NCBI RefSeq assembly: GCF_029894335.1
Contig: NZ_JARXZC010000004.1
Location: forward strand, 186,001-250,000
Reading direction: 5' to 3'
Length of the DNA: 64,000 bases
From: Kitasatospora sp. MAP5-34
GTDB taxonomy: Bacteria; Actinomycetota; Actinomycetes; Streptomycetales; Streptomycetaceae
This document shows, piece after piece, positions 51,743-60,799 of this stretch. Every line of letters starts with the position of its first letter. Within the stretch, counting starts at the first letter, position 1. The notes below the pieces were generated by a model, which was not told the origin of the DNA, did no database searches, and worked only from the letters and a program-made list of their open reading frames with translations. A program made the translations under genes and the position numbers.

Positions 51743-52819
51743 ATGTTCGAGGCAGTCGAAGAGCTCCTCACCGAGCACGCCGACCTCGAGACGAGGCTGG
51801 CCGACCCGTCGGTCCACGCGGACCAGAACAACGCGCGCAAGCTCGCCAAGCGCTACGCCGAGCTGAGCCCGATCACCTCCACGTTCCGCGCCTGGAAGCA
51901 GGCCGTCGAGGACATCGAGGCCGCCCGTGAGTTCGCCGCCGAGGACCCTGACTTCATCGCCGAGGTGAAGGCGGGCGAGGCCCGCCGCGACGAGCTGACG
52001 GAGGAGCTGCGCCTGCTGCTCGTCCCGCGTGACCCCAACGACGACAAGGACGTCATCCTGGAGGTCAAGGCGGGTGAGGGCGGCGAGGAGTCCGCGCTGT
52101 TCGCCGGTGACCTGCTGCGGATGTACCTGCGCTTCGCCGAGCGGGTGGGCTGGAAGACCGAGATCATCGACGCCAACGAGTCGGATCTCGGCGGCTACAA
52201 GGACGTCTCGGTCGCCGTGAAGACCAAGGGCACCCCCGAGCCCGGCCAGGGCGTCTGGGCCCGCCTGAAGTACGAGGGCGGCGTGCACCGCGTGCAGCGC
52301 GTGCCGGCCACCGAGTCGCAGGGCCGGATCCACACTTCGGCGGCCGGCGTGCTGGTCACCCCCGAGGCGGAGGACGTCGAGGTCGAGATCATCGCGAACG
52401 AGCTGCGGATCGACGTCTACCGCTCCTCGGGCCCCGGCGGGCAGTCCGTCAACACGACCGACTCGGCGGTCCGGATCACCCACCTGCCGACCGGTATCGT
52501 GGCGTCCTGCCAGAACGAGAAGAGCCAGCTCCAGAACAAGGAGCAGGCGATGCGCATTCTGCGTTCGCGGTTGCTGGCCGCCGCGCAGGAGGCTGCCGAT
52601 CTGGAAGCCTCGGACGCGCGTCGCAGCCAGGTCCGTACCGTGGACCGCTCGGAGCGGATCCGGACGTACAACTACCCGGAGAACCGCATCTCGGACCACC
52701 GCACGGGCTTCAAGTCGTACAACCTGGACCAGGTGTTGGACGGCGAGCTCAACGCGCTGATCCAGTCTTGTGTGGATACCGATGCGGCGGCCAAGCTGGC
52801 CGCTGCTCAGGAGAACTGA
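51743..52819 (+). CDS. prfA: peptide chain release factor 1
   Basis: A 358-residue factor reading UAA and UAG stops. The catalytic GGQ is in [19 protein letters not shown] (about residue 231). The codon-recognition region includes [19 protein letters not shown], with PAT as the PxT-type RF1 determinant. ATG 51743 gives the normal N-terminus ([16 protein letters not shown]). prmC, whose product methylates the GGQ Gln, starts 24 bases after its stop, so the pair is functionally and transcriptionally linked. Confidence 0.96.
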   Translation: MFEAVEELLTEHADLETRLADPSVHADQNNARKLAKRYAELSPITSTFRAWKQAVEDIEAAREFAAEDPDFIAEVKAGEARRDELTEELRLLLVPRDPNDDKDVILEVKAGEGGEESALFAGDLLRMYLRFAERVGWKTEIIDANESDLGGYKDVSVAVKTKGTPEPGQGVWARLKYEGGVHRVQRVPATESQGRIHTSAAGVLVTPEAEDVEVEIIANELRIDVYRSSGPGGQSVNTTDSAVRITHLPTGIVASCQNEKSQLQNKEQAMRILRSRLLAAAQEAADLEASDARRSQVRTVDRSERIRTYNYPENRISDHRTGFKSYNLDQVLDGELNALIQSCVDTDAAAKLAAAQEN

Positions 52820-52843
52820 CCCGAGCGACAAGGGGACTTCTCG

Positions 52844-53710
52844 ATGAACCTGCTGCTCGCCGAGGTGGCCCAGGCCACCCAGCGGTTGGCCGCGGCCGGC
52901 GTGCCGTCGCCGCGCTTCGACGCGGAGGAGCTCGCCGCACACATCCACAACGTCAAGCGCAGCCAGCTGCACACCGTGAAGGACGCCGACTTCGACGCCC
53001 GGTACTGGGAGGCGATCTCGCGCCGTGAGGCGCGCGAGCCGCTCCAGCACATCACCGGGCGGGCGTTCTTCCGGTACCTGGAGCTGGAGGTCGGCCCGGG
53101 CGTGTTCGTGCCCCGGCCGGAGACCGAGTCGGTCGTCGAATGGGCGATAGACGCCGTCCGGGACATGGACGTCGCCGAGCCGCTGGTGGTCGACCTCTGT
53201 ACCGGTTCCGGCGCGATCGCGCTGGCACTGGCCCAGGAGCTGCCGCGCAGCGAGGTGCACGCGTTCGAGCTGGACGAGGGCGCGATGAAGTACACCCGTC
53301 GCAACATCGCCAACAGCGGCGACCGGGCCCGGGTCACCCTGCACGCCGGGGACGCCACCCGCGCGTTCGAGGACGACCGCTCCTGGGACGGCCGCTTCGA
53401 CCTGGTGATCTCCAACCCGCCGTACATCCCGCTCACCGAGTGGGAGTACGTCGCGCCCGAGGCCCGCGACCACGACCCGCAGATGTCGTTGTTCTCCGGC
53501 GAGGACGGTCTCGACACCATCCGCGGCATCGAGCGGGTCGCCGCCCGCCTGCTGCGCCCGGGGGGTGCGGTCGTGATCGAGCACGCCGACACCCAGGGCG
53601 GCCAGGTGCCGTGGATCTTCAACGAGGAGGGCGGCTGGACGGACGCCGCCGACCACCGCGACCTGAACAACCGGCCGCGCTTCACAACGGCCCGTAAGGC
53701 GTCGTTGTGA
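52844..53710 (+). CDS. prmC: release factor glutamine methyltransferase
   Basis: A 288-residue SAM-dependent enzyme that methylates the Gln of the GGQ motif in release factors. The N-terminal helical domain (about 1-80) is followed by the Rossmann domain with VVDLCTGSGAIALALA and the catalytic DLVISNPPYIPLTEW (about residue 190). ATG 52844 lies 24 bases after prfA with AAGGGGA upstream. The last eight codons (TARKASL and stop) are part of a 24-base segment repeated just downstream. Confidence 0.94.
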   Translation: MNLLLAEVAQATQRLAAAGVPSPRFDAEELAAHIHNVKRSQLHTVKDADFDARYWEAISRREAREPLQHITGRAFFRYLELEVGPGVFVPRPETESVVEWAIDAVRDMDVAEPLVVDLCTGSGAIALALAQELPRSEVHAFELDEGAMKYTRRNIANSGDRARVTLHAGDATRAFEDDRSWDGRFDLVISNPPYIPLTEWEYVAPEARDHDPQMSLFSGEDGLDTIRGIERVAARLLRPGGAVVIEHADTQGGQVPWIFNEEGGWTDAADHRDLNNRPRFTTARKASL

Positions 53711-53751
53711 ACATCGAGCGCAGTACGACGGCCCGTAAGGCGTCGTTGTGA
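53687..53751. repeat. 24-bp direct repeat covering the prmC stop
   Basis: Identical copies at 53687-53710 (the last codons and stop of prmC) and 53728-53751, with a 41-base period. Confidence 0.85.
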
Positions 53752-53797
53752 GCGTTGTTGTGACTGTCATGAGCCATCTCGGAAGGGGACCGCACCG

Positions 53798-54445
53798 ATG
53801 AGCCGCCGCTACGACTGTGCAGACGCAGGGGACCGCGCCACGGGGCTGCGTGAGGCCGCTTCGGCGATCCGCCGGGGTGAACTGGTGGTGCTGCCCACCG
53901 ACACCCTGTACGGGATCGGCGCGGACGCCTTCAACGCCGAGGGCGTAGCCGGGCTGCTGGCCGCCAAGGGCCGGGGCCGGAACATGCCCTCGCCGGTGCT
54001 GGTCGGCTCGCCGACCACGCTGCACGGGCTGGTCACCGACTTCTCCGAGCTGGCCTGGGAGCTGGTCGACGCGTTCTGGCCGGGCGGGCTGACGTTGGTC
54101 GCCAAGCACCAGCCCTCGCTGCGCTGGGACCTCGGCGAGACCCGGGGCACGGTCGCCGTCCGGATGCCGCTGCACCCCGTCGCCATCGAGCTGCTCAACA
54201 CCACCGGTCCGCTGGCGGTCTCCAGCGCCAACAAGACCGGCGGGCCGTCGCCGGCCACCTGTGACGACGCGTTCGCCCAGCTCGGCGAGTCGGTCTCGGT
54301 CTACCTCGACGGCGGGGTGGCCAACTTCTCCCAGGCCTCGACCATCGTCGACGTCACGGGCAAGGTCCCGGTCCTGCTGCGGGCCGGCGCGGTCAGCGTC
54401 GAGCAGCTGAGGGAGGTCGTACCGGACCTGGAGGCCGGCAGTTGA
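53798..54445 (+). CDS. L-threonylcarbamoyladenylate synthase (YrdC/Sua5 family)
   Basis: A 215-residue enzyme making threonylcarbamoyl-AMP from threonine, bicarbonate and ATP for the t6A modification of tRNAs. The YrdC fold shows LVVLPTDTLYGIGADAFN, FWPGGLTLVAKHQPS, TVAVRMPLHPVAIEL and PLAVSSANKTGGPSP. It lacks the extra Sua5 domain, so it is the short type. ATG 53798 has GGAAGGGGA upstream. Its stop overlaps the TTG start of the phosphatase by four bases, so the two are translationally coupled. Confidence 0.93.
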   Translation: MSRRYDCADAGDRATGLREAASAIRRGELVVLPTDTLYGIGADAFNAEGVAGLLAAKGRGRNMPSPVLVGSPTTLHGLVTDFSELAWELVDAFWPGGLTLVAKHQPSLRWDLGETRGTVAVRMPLHPVAIELLNTTGPLAVSSANKTGGPSPATCDDAFAQLGESVSVYLDGGVANFSQASTIVDVTGKVPVLLRAGAVSVEQLREVVPDLEAGS

Positions 54446-55134
54446 GAGCGGTCTCGCTGCACGGTCCGGGCTCTGGCCCGGGCACCGGCATACCCAGCTA
54501 CATCACGGTCTCGCCCCGGCCGCTCGATACCTTCCGGATCCTCTTCGTCTGCACCGGCAACGTCTGCCGGGGCCCGATCGCCGAACGGCTGACCAGGCAC
54601 GAGCTGCACGCCCGCCTCAGCGGCGCGGCGGCGGGCCGGATCGTGGTCGAGAGCGCCGGTACCTGGGGGCACGAGGGCGCGCCGATGGAGGCGCACGCCG
54701 CGACCGTGCTCGGTGAGTACGGCGTGGACAGCGGCGACTTCGCCGGGCGCGAGCTGCTGGACGAACACGTGGTCGACGCCGACCTGGTGCTCACCGCGAC
54801 GCTCGACCACCGGGCCCAGGTCATCTCGATGGGACACGCGGCGGGCCTGCGGACCTTCACGCTCAAGGAGTTCACCCGGCTCGTCCGCCGGATCGACCCG
54901 AGCACCCTGCCGGACCCGCGCGACGGCGTGCACGTCACCGAACGCGCCCGCGCCCTCGTCCGCGCGGCCGCCGCCCGGCGCGGCTGGCTGCTCGCGGCGA
55001 CCCCCGAGTCGGACGAGGTCGACGACCCGTACGGCGCGCCGATCGGGATGTTCCGCAACTGCGGCGAGGAGATCTTCGACGCGCTGGACCCGGTGGTGAC
55101 GGCCCTGACCGGCGTGACGCGCGAGTTCGGCTGA
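54442..55134 (+). CDS. low-molecular-weight protein tyrosine phosphatase
   Basis: A 230-residue phosphatase of the LMW type. The P-loop is VCTGNVCRGP with Cys37 and Arg43 (C-x5-R). The residue after Arg, normally Ser or Thr, is Gly44. The general-acid loop near residue 155 reads LPDPRDG, with the expected Asp. The TTG start overlaps the yrdC stop (TTGA) and has GGAGG seven bases upstream; a later start would lose this site. The N-terminal 30 residues are an extension beyond the usual core. The substrate is unknown. Confidence 0.85.
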   Translation: MRAVSLHGPGSGPGTGIPSYITVSPRPLDTFRILFVCTGNVCRGPIAERLTRHELHARLSGAAAGRIVVESAGTWGHEGAPMEAHAATVLGEYGVDSGDFAGRELLDEHVVDADLVLTATLDHRAQVISMGHAAGLRTFTLKEFTRLVRRIDPSTLPDPRDGVHVTERARALVRAAAARRGWLLAATPESDEVDDPYGAPIGMFRNCGEEIFDALDPVVTALTGVTREFG

Positions 55135-55280
55135 CCGTACCGACCGGGTTGTCGTGGGGCCCTTCCACGCTCCGGCGCTGCCGCTCTGACGGCGTACGGG
55201 GGCGGTGTGCTGACGGGCCGGGGGATCCGGGCGGTCATACGCTGGAATCACCCTGCCCGCCGCTGCCCGGGAGCCCCGCC

Positions 55281-56564
55281 ATGACTGTCACCAACGCCTC
55301 GCAAGCCGCACAGGCCGTCGGCTGGGAGGCCCCCGAGGCGCTGCTGCGGGCCGATCCGGAGCTGGCCGACCTGCTCACCGGGGAGGCCGCGCGCCGGGGC
55401 GAGAGTCTGCAGCTGCTGGCTGGGGAGAACGTCACCAGCGCGGCGGTGCTCGCCGCGCTCGGCGGCCCGCTGATCGACAAGTACGCCGAGGGTTACCCGG
55501 GGCGCCGGCACCACACGGGCTGCTCGCTGGCGGACGCGGCCGAGCTGCTCGCGGTCGACCGGGCCGAGCGGCTGTTCGCCGCCGACCACGCCAACGTCCA
55601 GCCCCGGTCGGCGACTTCGGCGATGCTGGCGGCGTACGCGGCGCTGCTCAAGCCGGGTGACGTGGTGCTCGCGATGTCGCTGGAGCACGGCGGCCACCTC
55701 AGCTGCGGGTCGCGGGCCAACTTCTCCGGCCGTTGGTTCGACTTCATCGGGTACGGCGTGCACGAGCAGGACAACCTGATCGACCTGGACCAGGTGCGCG
55801 AGCTCGCCAAGCTGCACCGGCCGAAGGCGATCATCGCGGGCGGGATCTCCTACCCCCGGCACATCGACTGGGCCGGCTTCCGGAAGATCGCCGACGAGGT
55901 GGACGCCTACCTGATCGCCTCGGCCGCACAGGTGACCGGCCTGGTGGCGGCCGGAGCGGCGCCCTCGCCGGTGCCGTACGCGGACGTGACGGTGGCCGCC
56001 ACCCACAAGTTGCTGCGCGGGCCGCGCGGCGGGCTGCTGCTCTGCACGGCGGAGCTGGCGGACCGGGTGGACCGGGCGGTGTTCCCGTTCACCCAGGGTG
56101 GCGCGGCGATGAACGAGGTGGCGGGCAAGGCGGTTGCCCTCGCGCAGGCGGGTACGCCGGAGTTCGGCGCGTACATCCGGCGTGCGGTCGACGGCGCACG
56201 CTCGCTGGCCGCCGCGATGGAGCGCGGCGGAGCCCGCCCGCTGACCGGCGGGACGGACACCCATCTGGTCACGGTGGACGTCAGCCCGCTCGGGGTCACC
56301 GGCGTCGAGGCCGAGCGCCGCTGCGCGGCGGCCGGACTGATGCTCGGCAAATGCGCACTCCCGTACGATCCGGCGCCCGCCGCCGAGACCTCCGGCATCC
56401 GGCTCGGCACCGGCGCGGTGGCGGCGCAGGGGATGGGGGAGAGCGAACTCACGGAGGTCGGCGAACTGGTCACCTCCCTGCTCAGCGGGGGTGCCGAGAG
56501 CCAGGTCGGGGCCCGGATCGGGGCCCGGGTGCGCGAGCTGGCCCGGGCTTTCGCCGGGGGCTGA
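55281..56564 (+). CDS. serine hydroxymethyltransferase-like protein lacking key residues
   Basis: A 427-residue fold-type I PLP protein clearly related to GlyA. Kept features: KYAEGYPG with Tyr68 and Glu70, SLEHGGHLSCGS, the PLP Lys243 in AATHKLLRGPRGG, and SGIRLGTGAVAAQG. Changed features: the usual DMAH[IV]AGLVAAG reads SAAQVTGLVAAG, so the Asp that holds the PLP ring nitrogen is Ser214 and the stacking/catalytic His is Gln217. The Tyr-Tyr after YPGxR is His77-His78. It therefore may not be a true SHMT. ATG 55281 gives the usual length. It lies between the phosphatase and the tagO-like gene. Confidence 0.8.
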   Translation: MTVTNASQAAQAVGWEAPEALLRADPELADLLTGEAARRGESLQLLAGENVTSAAVLAALGGPLIDKYAEGYPGRRHHTGCSLADAAELLAVDRAERLFAADHANVQPRSATSAMLAAYAALLKPGDVVLAMSLEHGGHLSCGSRANFSGRWFDFIGYGVHEQDNLIDLDQVRELAKLHRPKAIIAGGISYPRHIDWAGFRKIADEVDAYLIASAAQVTGLVAAGAAPSPVPYADVTVAATHKLLRGPRGGLLLCTAELADRVDRAVFPFTQGGAAMNEVAGKAVALAQAGTPEFGAYIRRAVDGARSLAAAMERGGARPLTGGTDTHLVTVDVSPLGVTGVEAERRCAAAGLMLGKCALPYDPAPAAETSGIRLGTGAVAAQGMGESELTEVGELVTSLLSGGAESQVGARIGARVRELARAFAGG

Positions 56565-56761
56565 CCGCACCCGGTCGGACCCCGACGGGACCCCGGTCGG
56601 ACCTCGGCGGGCCACCGGTCGGCCCGTAGGGAGAACCGCGGTGCACATCCCGCGCGTCCAACTCAATAAGGTGTGCACCGTGGCGACGCACCTCGAACCC
56701 CGGACAATCACGGGAGTACCTTCGGTACTCACCCGTCGGACCGTGACGCAGGAGGCCAGTG

Positions 56762-58057
56762 GTGCGTGAGTATCTGCTGGTCCTCGTCGTCACGGCGGCT
56801 GTGACCTACCTGCTTACCGGCCCCGTCCGGAAGTTCGCCATCCTGGCGGGCGCGATGCCCCCGGTGCGAGCCCGCGACGTGCACCGTGAGCCGACGCCCC
56901 GGCTGGGCGGCATCGCGATGTTCGGCGGTCTCTGCGCCGGCCTGCTGGTGGCCTCCCAACTCACCAACCTCGGACGTCTGTTCATCCAGAGTGCGGACGT
57001 CAAGGCGCTGCTCTCGGGTGCCGGGATCATGTTCGTGCTCGGGGTGCTGGACGACAAGTGGGGCGTGGACGCCCTGGTGAAGCTCGGCGGCCAGATGATC
57101 GCCGCCGGTGTGATGGTCTGGCAGGGCGTCACGGTGATCTCGATCCCCGTCCCCGGCTTCGGCCCGGTCGCCGTCACCCCGACCCAGGGCATGATCATCT
57201 CGGTCACGCTGGTGGTCGTGATGGTCAACGCGGTGAACTTCATCGACGGCCTGGACGGCCTGGCGGCCGGCATGGTCTGCATCGCCGCGATGGCGTTCTT
57301 CCTTTATTCGTACCGCCTCTGGTTCCGCTACGGGATCAACGACGCCGCGCCCGCCGTGCTGTTCAGCGCGGTGCTGATCGGGATGTGCCTGGGCTTCCTG
57401 CCGCACAACCTGCACCCGGCCCGGATCTTCATGGGCGACTCCGGCTCGATGATGCTCGGCCTGATGCTCGCGGTGGCGGCGATCTCCATCACCGGCCGCG
57501 TCGACCCCGACCTGATCACGGCCGAGACGGGCTCGAAGACCGCCACCGTGCACGCCCTGGTGCCGATCTACATCCCGCTGCTGCTCCCGCTGACGGTGAT
57601 CGCACTACCGCTGGCCGACCTGTTGCTGGCCGTGGTGCGCCGGACCTGGGCCGGGAAGTCGCCCTTCGCCGCCGACAAGCAGCACCTGCACCACCGGCTG
57701 CTGGAGGTCGGGCACTCGCACAGCCGCGCGGTGCTGATCATGTACTTCTGGGCCGCCCTGATCGCCTTCGGCACCGTCGCGGTCTCGATCACCAACACCG
57801 CCCGCTACGTGGTGCTGACCTTCGCCGGGCTCTGCATGGTCGGCATCGTGGTCCTGCTGATGCCGCGCTTCCGTCCGCACGCGCCGCGCGCCGTCCAGGC
57901 GTTCGTCCCGCCGCGCTACCGCAAGGCGACGCCCGGCACCCCGCAGTCGCGGCAGGAGCCGGCCATGGCGGAGCTCTCCGCCGAGGACCAGGAGCTGCTC
58001 GGACGGCTCGGCACGGGGGCCACTGCGGTCGGCAGCCGACGCGACGGAAACGGCTGA
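56762..58057 (+). CDS. MraY-family GlcNAc-1-phosphate transferase (WecA/TagO type)
   Basis: A 431-residue polytopic membrane enzyme that transfers a sugar-1-phosphate from a UDP-sugar to undecaprenyl phosphate, the first step of wall glycopolymer synthesis. It has about 11 helices. Catalytic motifs are HREPTPRLGGIAMFGG, FVLGVLDDKWG (Asp pair), NAVNFIDGLDGLAAG, ARIFMGDSGSMMLG and DKQHLHHRLLEVGHSH. The C-terminal 60 residues are cytoplasmic and polar. Of two adjacent GTGs, the one at 56762 has the better spacing (6 bases) to GGAGG. It is followed by atpI after 283 bases. Confidence 0.92.
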   Translation: MREYLLVLVVTAAVTYLLTGPVRKFAILAGAMPPVRARDVHREPTPRLGGIAMFGGLCAGLLVASQLTNLGRLFIQSADVKALLSGAGIMFVLGVLDDKWGVDALVKLGGQMIAAGVMVWQGVTVISIPVPGFGPVAVTPTQGMIISVTLVVVMVNAVNFIDGLDGLAAGMVCIAAMAFFLYSYRLWFRYGINDAAPAVLFSAVLIGMCLGFLPHNLHPARIFMGDSGSMMLGLMLAVAAISITGRVDPDLITAETGSKTATVHALVPIYIPLLLPLTVIALPLADLLLAVVRRTWAGKSPFAADKQHLHHRLLEVGHSHSRAVLIMYFWAALIAFGTVAVSITNTARYVVLTFAGLCMVGIVVLLMPRFRPHAPRAVQAFVPPRYRKATPGTPQSRQEPAMAELSAEDQELLGRLGTGATAVGSRRDGNG

Positions 58058-58150
58058 CGATCCGTCAACTGGCCTACGCCAGAGGCGAGACGGTTGGGCC
58101 ATCAGTGTGATGGGCACCACACCTGCATGGTAAAGCTCTAATCAAATAGT

Positions 58151-58168
58151 TTGTGATACCGTTCACGA
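58151..58168. promoter_or_regulatory. Rex operator upstream of the atp operon
   Basis: TTGTGA-TACCGT-TCACGA differs at one half-site position from TTGTGA-N6-TCACAA, the Rex operator of Streptomyces, and matches the best-known 18-base site at 14 positions. Rex senses the NADH/NAD+ ratio and represses respiratory genes. The site is 173 bases before atpI in the AT-rich promoter patch. Confidence 0.7.
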
Positions 58169-58340
58169 GTACCGAGAACACGCCGAAAGACCTGACAGGT
58201 GAAGGAACTCCGTCCCTGATCGGTCCCTCGACGGGCTCGCCGTCGAACGGCCGGCCTGCGGCCGTTGTTCTCGGTGCGGTGCACCTGCCGCACCCCCTTT
58301 GCCGTCCCCCGTCTCTCGACATGCCGCCGGAGCTGCCGAC

Positions 58341-58778
58341 ATGCCGTCCCACGACGCCCGGATCCCCCTCCGTGGCGCCGCAATCCCCACTGCGGTCGCC
58401 GGAGTTGTCGCCGTTGCGCTCTCCACTGCACTGGTGGGGAGCAAGGGTCTGATCGGCGCACTGTTCGCAACCCTGCTGGTGCTCGGCTTCTTCGCGTTCG
58501 GCCAGGTCGCTCTCGACCGGCTGACCAGGAACAACCCGCAGATGATGATGACGGCCGGACTGCTGGTGTACACCACGCAGATCCTGCTGGTCGGCGTCGT
58601 GCTCGCGGTCTTCAAACACACCACGCTCTTCGACACCAAGGTCTTCGGCTTCACGCTGCTCGGCTGCGCCCTGATCTGGACCGGATTCCAGGTACGCTCC
58701 GCCATGAAGGCGAAGATCTACTACGTGCAGACGGACTCCTCCGACGACAAGGACTCCAAGCCGGGGCGTCAACCGTGA
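58341..58778 (+). CDS. atpI: AtpI-like membrane protein of the ATP synthase operon
   Basis: A 145-residue protein with four predicted membrane helices (AIPTAVAGVVAVALSTALV, IGALFATLLVLGFFAFGQV, MMMTAGLLVYTTQILLVGVV, VFGFTLLGCALIWTGFQV) and a charged C-terminus. Its place before atpB is that of AtpI, a poorly conserved assembly helper for the c-ring. Sequence alone would not identify it. ATG 58341 has GGAG eight bases upstream; the in-frame ATG at 58299 is less likely. Confidence 0.78.
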   Translation: MPSHDARIPLRGAAIPTAVAGVVAVALSTALVGSKGLIGALFATLLVLGFFAFGQVALDRLTRNNPQMMMTAGLLVYTTQILLVGVVLAVFKHTTLFDTKVFGFTLLGCALIWTGFQVRSAMKAKIYYVQTDSSDDKDSKPGRQP

Positions 58779-59075
58779 CGCCTCCTGGCTGTCCCCCGCG
58801 CGAGGGGGGCGGTGTTTATGCCGTCCTGACGGACTGCTATCGTCCGTCGCAACAACGAAGTACGGGAAGAGGCCAGGTCTCGCCGAGCGGTGCACACATA
58901 CCGCCCGGACAGATCGCCCCCCGGACTCGTGCAGTCTTCGAAGATCCCGCGGCAGCAAGTGACGCCGCGCAGGGTCAGCGAGATCCCCAACTAGTTCCAG
59001 TGCCGCACCGTGGCCGCAGGCCACGCCGACACACCGAGGTTGCCGTAACCATGCGTCATGACGAAGGAGTCTGTG

Positions 59076-59885
59076 GTGGGTGCTGACGTAACGCGCGTCG
59101 CCGAGGCCGGGTGCCACCTGAACTCCGGCTGCGGCTTCCCGGCCCCCGGCCTGAACGAGTTCGATTTCAAGCCGATGTTCACGGTCGGCGGTGTCGACTT
59201 CACCAAGCCGATGCTGCTGTCGGTGATCTGCGCGCTGCTCGTGGTCGGGTTCTTCTGGGCGGCGTTCGCCAAGCCGAAGCTGCTCCCGGGCAAGCTCCAG
59301 CTGGTCGGCGAGATCGGCTACGACTTCGTCAAGCGAAGCATCGTGCTGGAGACCATCGGCAAAAAGGGCGAGAAGTACGTCCCGATGCTGGTCTCGATGT
59401 TCTTCTTCGTGTGGATCATGAACATCATGTCCATCATCCCGTTCGCCCAGTTCCCGGTGATGTCGCGGATCGCGTTCCCGGTGGGCCTTGCGGCGATCGT
59501 GTGGATCACCTACATGACGCTGACGTTCAAGAAGCACGGCTTCGTGGGCGGGCTGAAGAACCTCTGCTGGCCGTCGGGCATCCCCGGCTGGGTCATGTTC
59601 ATCCTGGTGCCGATCGAGTTCTTCTCGAACATCTTCGTGCGCCCGTTCACGCTCGCGGTCCGAGCCTTCGCGAACATGTTCGCCGGCCACCTGCTGATCG
59701 TGGTCTTCTCCGTGGCTTCCTGGTACCTGCTCAGCCCGAGCATCGGCGCGCTGTACGGCTCGGTCTCTTTCGTGGTGGCCGTCGCTCTGACCGCGTTCGA
59801 GCTGCTGGTCCAGTTCCTGCAGGCGTACATCTTCGTGATGCTCGCCAGCAGCTACATCGCCGGTGCCCTCGAAGAGGCGCACTGA
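59076..59885 (+). CDS. atpB: ATP synthase F0 subunit a
   Basis: A 269-residue membrane subunit forming the proton half-channels next to the c-ring. The essential Arg is in TLAVRAFANMFAGH, and the preceding helix and ELLVQFLQAYIFVMLASSYI are typical. AAGGAG at 59064-59069 lies six bases before the GTG at 59076, so I chose that start; an ATG at 59058 would add six residues but has no ribosome site. A 297-base gap after atpI, with TATCGT near 58842-58847, leaves room for an internal promoter. Confidence 0.93.
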   Translation: MGADVTRVAEAGCHLNSGCGFPAPGLNEFDFKPMFTVGGVDFTKPMLLSVICALLVVGFFWAAFAKPKLLPGKLQLVGEIGYDFVKRSIVLETIGKKGEKYVPMLVSMFFFVWIMNIMSIIPFAQFPVMSRIAFPVGLAAIVWITYMTLTFKKHGFVGGLKNLCWPSGIPGWVMFILVPIEFFSNIFVRPFTLAVRAFANMFAGHLLIVVFSVASWYLLSPSIGALYGSVSFVVAVALTAFELLVQFLQAYIFVMLASSYIAGALEEAH

Positions 59886-59894
59886 GCCCCGTAG

Positions 59895-60200
<306 letters not shown>

Positions 60201-60241
60201 GTCCGGCACACCGGTAGCCCTTTTCGACGAAAGGTTCAGAT

Positions 60242-60799
60242 ATGAACCCCGTGGTCGCCCTTGCGGCAGAAGCGCAGATGAACCCGCTTCTCCCCGCATG
60301 GCCCGAGGTCATCATCGGCCTGCTCTGCTTCTTCATCGTCTTCGGCATCCTCGGCAAGAAGCTCCTGCCCAGCATCGAGAAGGTGCTGTCGGAGCGCCGG
60401 GACGCCATCGAAGGCGGCATGGAGCGGGCCGAGACCGCTCAGGCCGAGGCCCAGGCCCTGCTTGAGCAGTACCGTGCCGAGCTCGCCGAGGCGCGTCACG
60501 AGGCCGCTCGGATCACCGAGCACGCTCGTGAGCAGGGCGCTGCCCTGATCGGTGAGATGCGCGAGGAGGGCCAGCGTCAGCGCGAGGCCATCGTCACCGC
60601 AGGTCACGCCCAGATCGAGGCCGACAAGAAGCAGGCGACTGCCGCCCTGCGCCAGGATGTCGGGTCGCTCGCTTCGCAGCTGGCCTCCCGCATCGTGGGT
60701 GAGTCCCTTGAGGACCACGCCCGGCAGAGCGGTGTGATCGACCGCTTCCTGGACGACCTGGAGGCCAAGGCCGCCGTTGCCCAGGGTGCGTCGAAGTGA
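60242..60799 (+). CDS. atpF: ATP synthase F0 subunit b
   Basis: A 185-residue stator subunit: one N-terminal membrane helix (VIIGLLCFFIVFGILGKKLL) and a long charged coiled coil (about 45-165) that reaches the delta subunit. The end ASRIVGESLEDHARQSG is the delta-binding region. It starts at ATG 60242 with GAAAGG upstream, and its stop overlaps the atpH start (GTGA). A close paralogue stands alone at 38038-38586. Confidence 0.95.
   Translation: MNPVVALAAEAQMNPLLPAWPEVIIGLLCFFIVFGILGKKLLPSIEKVLSERRDAIEGGMERAETAQAEAQALLEQYRAELAEARHEAARITEHAREQGAALIGEMREEGQRQREAIVTAGHAQIEADKKQATAALRQDVGSLASQLASRIVGESLEDHARQSGVIDRFLDDLEAKAAVAQGASK

Noticed and set aside
51605..54175. Long open frame opposite prfA, prmC and yrdC
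   Set aside because: It spans three well-supported genes on the other strand and their gaps, so it is not a gene.
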